Below are positions 5,619 through 8,490 of a DNA stretch of 8,490 nucleotides, piece by piece. This DNA is from JAXHUH01 sp034211175 (lineage in GTDB: Bacteria > Actinomycetota > Acidimicrobiia > Acidimicrobiales > CAIXPF01). The notes under the pieces are model-generated. The model was given only the letters and a program-made list of their open reading frames with translations, ran no database searches and had not been told where the DNA came from. The position numbers and the translations under genes were made by a program. Position 1 is the first letter of the stretch. Each line of letters opens with the position of its first letter. The DNA lies in NCBI GenBank assembly GCA_034211175.1, contig JAXHUH010000312.1:1-8490 (forward strand), written 5' to 3'.

Positions 5619-6863
5619 ATGGGAACACTCGACCGGCGGGCCAAGCTCGCCTCCGTGGCCGGCGCCGCGCTGGCGGCGGTCCTGGCCGGCGCCTGCGGGA
5701 CGCTGGCCGACGAGGGCGCCTCGGCGCCCACCGTGGACGTGACGACGCCGACGAGCGCGACACCCGCGACCCCGGTACCCGGGCCGACCACATCGACGAC
5801 CGGTGCCCCGACGTCCACGACCGCGGCGCCCTCGACGACCGCGCCGGACCCGACGACGACCGCGCCGCCGGCCGACGACCCCGGTGTCGACCCGGCAACC
5901 GGCCGTGACCCGTGGCGGTGGCCGTTCGCGTCCGACAGCATCTGGAACATGCCGATCGGCTCGGGTGCCCAGTACACCGACGCCGGGATCGGCCCGGCCG
6001 GCTACACCGGCATCGATCGCGAGTACTTCTTCACCGTCGCCGCCGACGACCCGGTCCGCCCCGTGTACCGGTACGGGTCGTGGTCGAACCGGTGCAGCGG
6101 CACCGAGCAGCTCGGCGAGATCCGCATCCCCGACGACCTCATCGTCCCCGACGCCGACCCGCCGACCACGCCGAACAACCCGACCACGCTGCTCCAGCCC
6201 GACGGGCGCACCGTCATCCAGCTCAACGGGTTCGCCCGCTGCGACGCCGGTGGCCCGGCCTACGGCTACCTCTACGACCCCGTCGACCTGTACGGCGAAG
6301 GCGTGCTCGGCGCCCACGGCGGCTCCGCGATGTCGGCCATCGGCGGGTCGATCCGCTCCGGCGAGCTGACCAGCGACCAGCCGATCCGCCACGCCCTCAA
6401 GGTCAACCTCTGGGCCGAGCGGTACTACCACTTCTCCGGCGACCGCCCCGGCTACCGGTGGCCGGCGCTGCAGGCCGACAGCTACGCGAGCCCGTCCTCC
6501 TACGCCGGCGACAACCCGGCGCTCGTGCTCGGCTCGCTCCTGGCGATCCCGCCCGGCGTCGAGGCCACGGACCTCGGCCTGACCACCGAGGTCGGCACCA
6601 AGCTCTTCGCCGCCATGCGCGACTACGGCGTCTACGTCGTCGACGACAGCGCCTGGGACGCCCACGACCTCTCGGTCGAGGCCGCCGTCGAGGGCGAGGT
6701 GCGCGACGCCTACGGCCTCGACATGTCCTCCGACTCCGGCGCCCTCCACGACGACCTCAACCGCCTGTACTCGGCGCTGTCGGTCGTCGACAACAACGGG
6801 CCGGACACCATCGGCGGCGGTGGCGAGCCCCGGGCGCCCCTCGCTCCTCCGCTCGGCGGCTGA
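5619..6863 (+). CDS. Exported protein, probable lipoprotein, of unrecognised family
   Basis: The 414-residue product starts with a basic region (DRRAK), a hydrophobic stretch at 9-25 and AGA-C at 23-26, an acceptable though not ideal lipobox, so C26 may carry a lipid anchor. Residues 36-95 are a Thr/Pro/Ala linker of the kind used to cross the cell wall. The mature domain (about 98-400) opens with WPFASDSIWNMPIG and contains GAHGGSAMSAIGGSIR (233-246), PIRHALKVNLWAERYY (255-270) and a C-terminal SALSVVDNN. I have the impression that the 'SxWNxPIG' and 'HGGSxxSAIGGxIR' signatures recur in secreted proteins of soil bacteria, but I cannot name a Pfam family or an activity. A carbohydrate-active or beta-propeller-like fold is only a guess. 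C159 and C208 could form a disulfide. The ATG at 5619 is chosen from the ribosome-binding site. It is probably a single-gene unit, closed by tandem hairpins. Confidence 0.9.
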   Translation: MGTLDRRAKLASVAGAALAAVLAGACGTLADEGASAPTVDVTTPTSATPATPVPGPTTSTTGAPTSTTAAPSTTAPDPTTTAPPADDPGVDPATGRDPWRWPFASDSIWNMPIGSGAQYTDAGIGPAGYTGIDREYFFTVAADDPVRPVYRYGSWSNRCSGTEQLGEIRIPDDLIVPDADPPTTPNNPTTLLQPDGRTVIQLNGFARCDAGGPAYGYLYDPVDLYGEGVLGAHGGSAMSAIGGSIRSGELTSDQPIRHALKVNLWAERYYHFSGDRPGYRWPALQADSYASPSSYAGDNPALVLGSLLAIPPGVEATDLGLTTEVGTKLFAAMRDYGVYVVDDSAWDAHDLSVEAAVEGEVRDAYGLDMSSDSGALHDDLNRLYSALSVVDNNGPDTIGGGGEPRAPLAPPLGG

Positions 6864-6873
6864 TGCTCGCTCT

Positions 6874-6895
6874 CCGGCGGCCTGGCGGCCGCCGG
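6874..6895 (+). terminator. Terminator-like hairpin, first repeat copy
   Basis: Arms ccggcggcc and ggccgccgg give a perfect 9-bp GC stem with a TGGC loop, starting 10 nt past the stop codon of the lipoprotein gene. No T-tract follows. Confidence 0.6.
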
Positions 6896-6929
6896 TCGAG
6901 CTGCGCTCAGCTCGGCTGATACTCGCTCG

Positions 6930-6951
6930 CCGGCGGCCTGGCGGCCGCCGG
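6930..6951 (+). terminator. Terminator-like hairpin, second repeat copy
   Basis: The same 9-bp stem and TGGC loop are repeated 56 bp downstream without any change. With the first hairpin it would make a tandem terminator. The arms of the two copies are also complementary to each other, so alternative cross-pairing is possible. Confidence 0.6.
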
Positions 6952-6970
6952 TCGAGCTGCGTTCAGCAGG

Positions 6971-6992
6971 CTGGGCTGGGCTGGGCTGGGCT
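6971..6992 (+). repeat. Pentanucleotide repeat (CTGGG)4
   Basis: Four exact CTGGG units and a trailing CT follow directly after the 54-bp repeat. On this strand the unit gives four GGG runs with 2-nt loops, so the tract also fits a G-quadruplex pattern. It lies in non-coding sequence. Confidence 0.8.
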
Positions 6993-7000
6993 CGGCCGGT

Positions 7001-7031
7001 GCTGCGTTCAGTGTGGCGGTGCTGGGTTCAG
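7001..7031 (+). repeat. Dispersed 11-mer GCTG[CG]GTTCAG
   Basis: GCTGCGTTCAG at 7001-7011 and GCTGGGTTCAG at 7021-7031 match the 11-mer at the end of each 54-bp repeat (6900-6910 with one change, 6956-6966 exact). Four copies thus occur within 132 bp, which suggests decaying remnants of further repeat units. No gene is supported in 6864-7093. Confidence 0.6.
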
Positions 7032-7059
7032 CAGGGCGGGGCTGCGGGGAGCTCGGCCA

Positions 7060-7086
7060 TTGCACGTGGTCCGGGGGGCCTACGCT
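7060..7086 (+). promoter_or_regulatory. Putative promoter of the NTF2-like gene, leaderless
   Basis: TACGCT (7081-7086) fits the TANNNT -10 pattern and lies 7 nt before a GTG at 7094, the distance expected when transcription starts on the start codon. TTGCAC (7060-7065) is a fair -35 box but the 15-nt spacer is short. No Shine-Dalgarno sequence is present, in keeping with a leaderless mRNA. Confidence 0.5.
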
Positions 7087-7093
7087 CGGGTGG

Positions 7094-7948
7094 GTGGTGG
7101 AGCCGAGGGACCTCGTGGGGCGCTGGAACGAGTTGTGGGTCGCCGATCGCGGCGCGCTCGTGGCTGAGCTGTACCACCCCGATGTCGAGGTCGTGTCGCT
7201 GCGTGGCGAGCATCCGCCGATCGTCGGTCACGACGCGCTGAGCGCCGCGCTCGAGCCGGTCGGCCGGCGCATCGCGTTCCCGACCGCCGTGGCCACCGGC
7301 GTGGTCGTGGCCGGGTCGTCGGTGTCGGTGGAGCAACGCCTCGGCGGCCGGGAGATCGACGACCCCGGCCCGATGGCCGCTCCCGCACTGCGCTGGTGGA
7401 CCCTCGACGACGAGGGCATGATCACCCACGAGCTCGTGTGGTCCGACTGGTCGGCACGGCGCTCGACCATCCCCGACGACATGGCCCCGACCGTGCCGCC
7501 GGCGGCGGACGGCGACCAGCTGAGCCGCGCCTGGTACGACAGCTTCGTCGGGCGCCTGGCCGAGACCTGGGCGTGGGAGCCCGAGCTCAGCGTCCGCTCG
7601 TTCTTCGCCGACGACTGCCTGCTCGACGCCCCGGGCTCCGCCGCCGATGCCATCGTCGGTGCGGACGCGTTGGTCGCCGTCGTCGACGCCCAGGCCGAGC
7701 GCCTCGTGCCCCGGCGACGCGAGCTGCGCCCCCTCCGGGTCGCCGGTGAGCGGTCCGCCGTGGCCACCGCCTTCGTCGTCGAGGCCACCGACCGGGAGCT
7801 GGGCGGCCGCCGGGCGGCCGCCGGCGCGCTCGTCGGCGCGCTCGACGCCTCGCAGCGCCTCCGGACGGCCCGGATCTACTTCGACTGGTCGACCGCCCGT
7901 GACCCCGCCGAGCTCCGGGACGTCCTCGAGGTCCCCGCCGCCGGGTGA
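7094..7948 (+). CDS. Protein with two NTF2/SnoaL-like domains
   Basis: From the GTG at 7094 the product has 284 residues. Two halves have the same layout: residues 1-123 (helix, YHPDVEVVSLRG, GHDALSAAL, ending ELVWSDWSARR) and residues 142-270 (helix, FFADDCLLDAPG, GADALVAVV, ending ARIYFDWSTAR). The repeated [VI][WY]xDWSxAR ending shows an internal duplication. The pattern 'helix, then F/Y-x-D/P-D-V strand, then G-x-D-A-L helix, then strands' is that of NTF2-like (SnoaL, ketosteroid-isomerase-type) cone folds, which bind small hydrophobic molecules or act as isomerases or cyclases. No catalytic residue set could be assigned. The frame is open to an ATG at 7013, but those extra 27 residues lie in repetitive non-coding sequence; the -10 box supports 7094, or 7097. 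There is no signal peptide, so it is cytoplasmic. Confidence 0.83.
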   Translation: MVEPRDLVGRWNELWVADRGALVAELYHPDVEVVSLRGEHPPIVGHDALSAALEPVGRRIAFPTAVATGVVVAGSSVSVEQRLGGREIDDPGPMAAPALRWWTLDDEGMITHELVWSDWSARRSTIPDDMAPTVPPAADGDQLSRAWYDSFVGRLAETWAWEPELSVRSFFADDCLLDAPGSAADAIVGADALVAVVDAQAERLVPRRRELRPLRVAGERSAVATAFVVEATDRELGGRRAAAGALVGALDASQRLRTARIYFDWSTARDPAELRDVLEVPAAG

Positions 7949-8000
7949 GCGGCGCCGCGCGCCCGCGTGCGTGCGGTCGTGCCCACCGGCGACCCGACCC

Positions 8001-8490
8001 TCAGCAGAGCGCCCGGGCCGCGCCGTAGGGGTTGACCGGGGTGCCCTGGACCGGGTGGGCCTCGAAGTGCAGGTGGGGAGACGTGCCCTGCGCGTTGCCG
8101 GAGTCGCCCACGTAACCGATCACCGTGCCCGCGGAGACCCAGCCATCGGCGGCGAAGCCCGACAGGTGGGCGCCGTAGTAGAACCAGCCGTTGTCGCCCC
8201 ACATGCGGAACACCTTGCCGCCGAGGGGGTACTCGGTGTGCATGACCGTCCCCGAGACGGGGGCGACCACCGGGGCGCCCATCGGGGCGAACATGTCGAG
8301 GCCCTCGTGGAGGCGTCCGCCGGAGCGGGGGGCGTGCCACCAGTCCTGGAAGGACACCGGCCCCTTCACCGGGCACCGGTCGAGCGCCGCCGTCGTCGTG
8401 TTGCCGGTGTTCGAGTCCGGCGGGCGGGTCGTGGTCGTCGTGGCCGGCGGGCGGGTCGCGGGCGGCGCCGCGGTGGTCGTGGGTCGGCTC
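8001..8490 (-). CDS. M23 family metallopeptidase (LytM/lysostaphin type), N-terminus beyond window
   Basis: The frame is open to the right edge, so the 5' end is missing. The visible 162 residues start with a Thr/Pro-rich linker (about 35 residues, SRPTTTAAPPATRPP onward), then DRCPVKGPVSF and the catalytic domain. Zinc ligands and active-site residues are all present: HEGLD (His at 8307-8309, Asp at 8295-8297), the GAHLS His at 8166-8168 and PHLHFE (8076-8060, last ligand His at 8067-8069). Such enzymes cut peptide cross-links in peptidoglycan outside the cell. The Cys in RCPV and the Cys at the C-terminal end (ALC) could form a disulfide. The GTG at 8369 is an internal Val codon, not a start, because the domain and linker continue through it. 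The gene converges on the NTF2-like gene with 52 bp between stops and no clear terminator. Confidence 0.93.
   Translation of the reverse strand, partial: SRPTTTAAPPATRPPATTTTTRPPDSNTGNTTTAALDRCPVKGPVSFQDWWHAPRSGGRLHEGLDMFAPMGAPVVAPVSGTVMHTEYPLGGKVFRMWGDNGWFYYGAHLSGFAADGWVSAGTVIGYVGDSGNAQGTSPHLHFEAHPVQGTPVNPYGAARALC

Larger units (their letters stand above)
6858..6967 (+). repeat. Tandem 54-bp direct repeat overlapping the stop codon
   Basis: The copies at 6858-6911 and 6914-6967 have a 56-bp period and differ at three positions (6865/6921, 6873/6929 and 6906/6962). The first copy includes the last bases and TGA of the lipoprotein gene, and the second preserves that TGA at 6917-6919. This points to a local duplication of the gene's 3' end with its terminator. 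Confidence 0.85.

Noticed and set aside
5544..6749. A 401-codon minus-strand open frame opposite the lipoprotein gene
   Set aside because: The plus-strand frame has a signal peptide, linker and a patterned mature domain. The minus-strand frame has only Val/Gly/Arg-rich composition.
6820..7167. A plus-strand open frame through the repeat region between the lipoprotein and NTF2-like genes
   Set aside because: It spans the tandem repeats and hairpins, overlaps both neighbouring genes, and has no ribosome-binding site or domain.

Overview
The window is very GC-rich and reads like the chromosome of a high-GC actinobacterium. The gene types, the spacing and one apparently leaderless gene suggest the class Acidimicrobiia, but no taxonomic marker is present, so this is an inference. 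I see no tRNA, rRNA, CRISPR array, insertion sequence or phage gene. The genes are mostly single transcription units, and several encode cell-envelope or exported proteins.

Left part (1-2734). Two tandem minus-strand genes encode paralogous, extremely acidic, Asn/Asp/Thr/Gly-rich proteins of 387 and 394 residues. Each starts with a short helical domain resembling the N-terminus of mycobacterial IniB, the product of the isoniazid-inducible iniB gene. Each ends in a long low-complexity, probably beta-solenoid-like tail. The tails align without gaps and are about 89% identical over 220 residues, while the N-terminal domains and linkers have diverged. Each gene has its own similar upstream region: a G-run zone, a GGGG/CCCC inverted repeat, exactly 24 nt, then a TAGNGT -10 box. 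A strong hairpin lies between the two units. This pair is the most interesting part of the window. In known IniB systems the partners are dynamin-like GTPases, and here any partner would lie beyond position 1.

Centre-left (2735-4640). A divergent intergenic region holds a dense G-quadruplex motif and a perfect 16-bp palindrome. It leads into a complete AMP-forming acyl-CoA synthetase of 521 aa, followed by a very strong terminator hairpin.

Centre-right (4641-7093). A minus-strand gene encodes a membrane-anchored protein with one extracytoplasmic DUF11-like beta domain. It is divergent from a plus-strand gene for a large exported protein, probably a lipoprotein, of unrecognised family. That gene ends in a tandem 54-bp repeat in which each copy carries a hairpin. 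The repeat is followed by a short field of GCTG-based simple repeats.

Right end (7094-8490). A plus-strand gene encodes a protein with two NTF2/SnoaL-like domains and probably starts leaderless. It converges on a minus-strand M23 (LytM-type) peptidase gene that runs off the right edge. The peptidase reading frame stays open to the window edge through a Thr/Pro linker, so its true start is not in the window.

Taken together, the IniB-like pair, the DUF11-like membrane protein, the lipoprotein and the M23 peptidase suggest an envelope-maintenance neighbourhood. The window alone does not prove that these genes work together.
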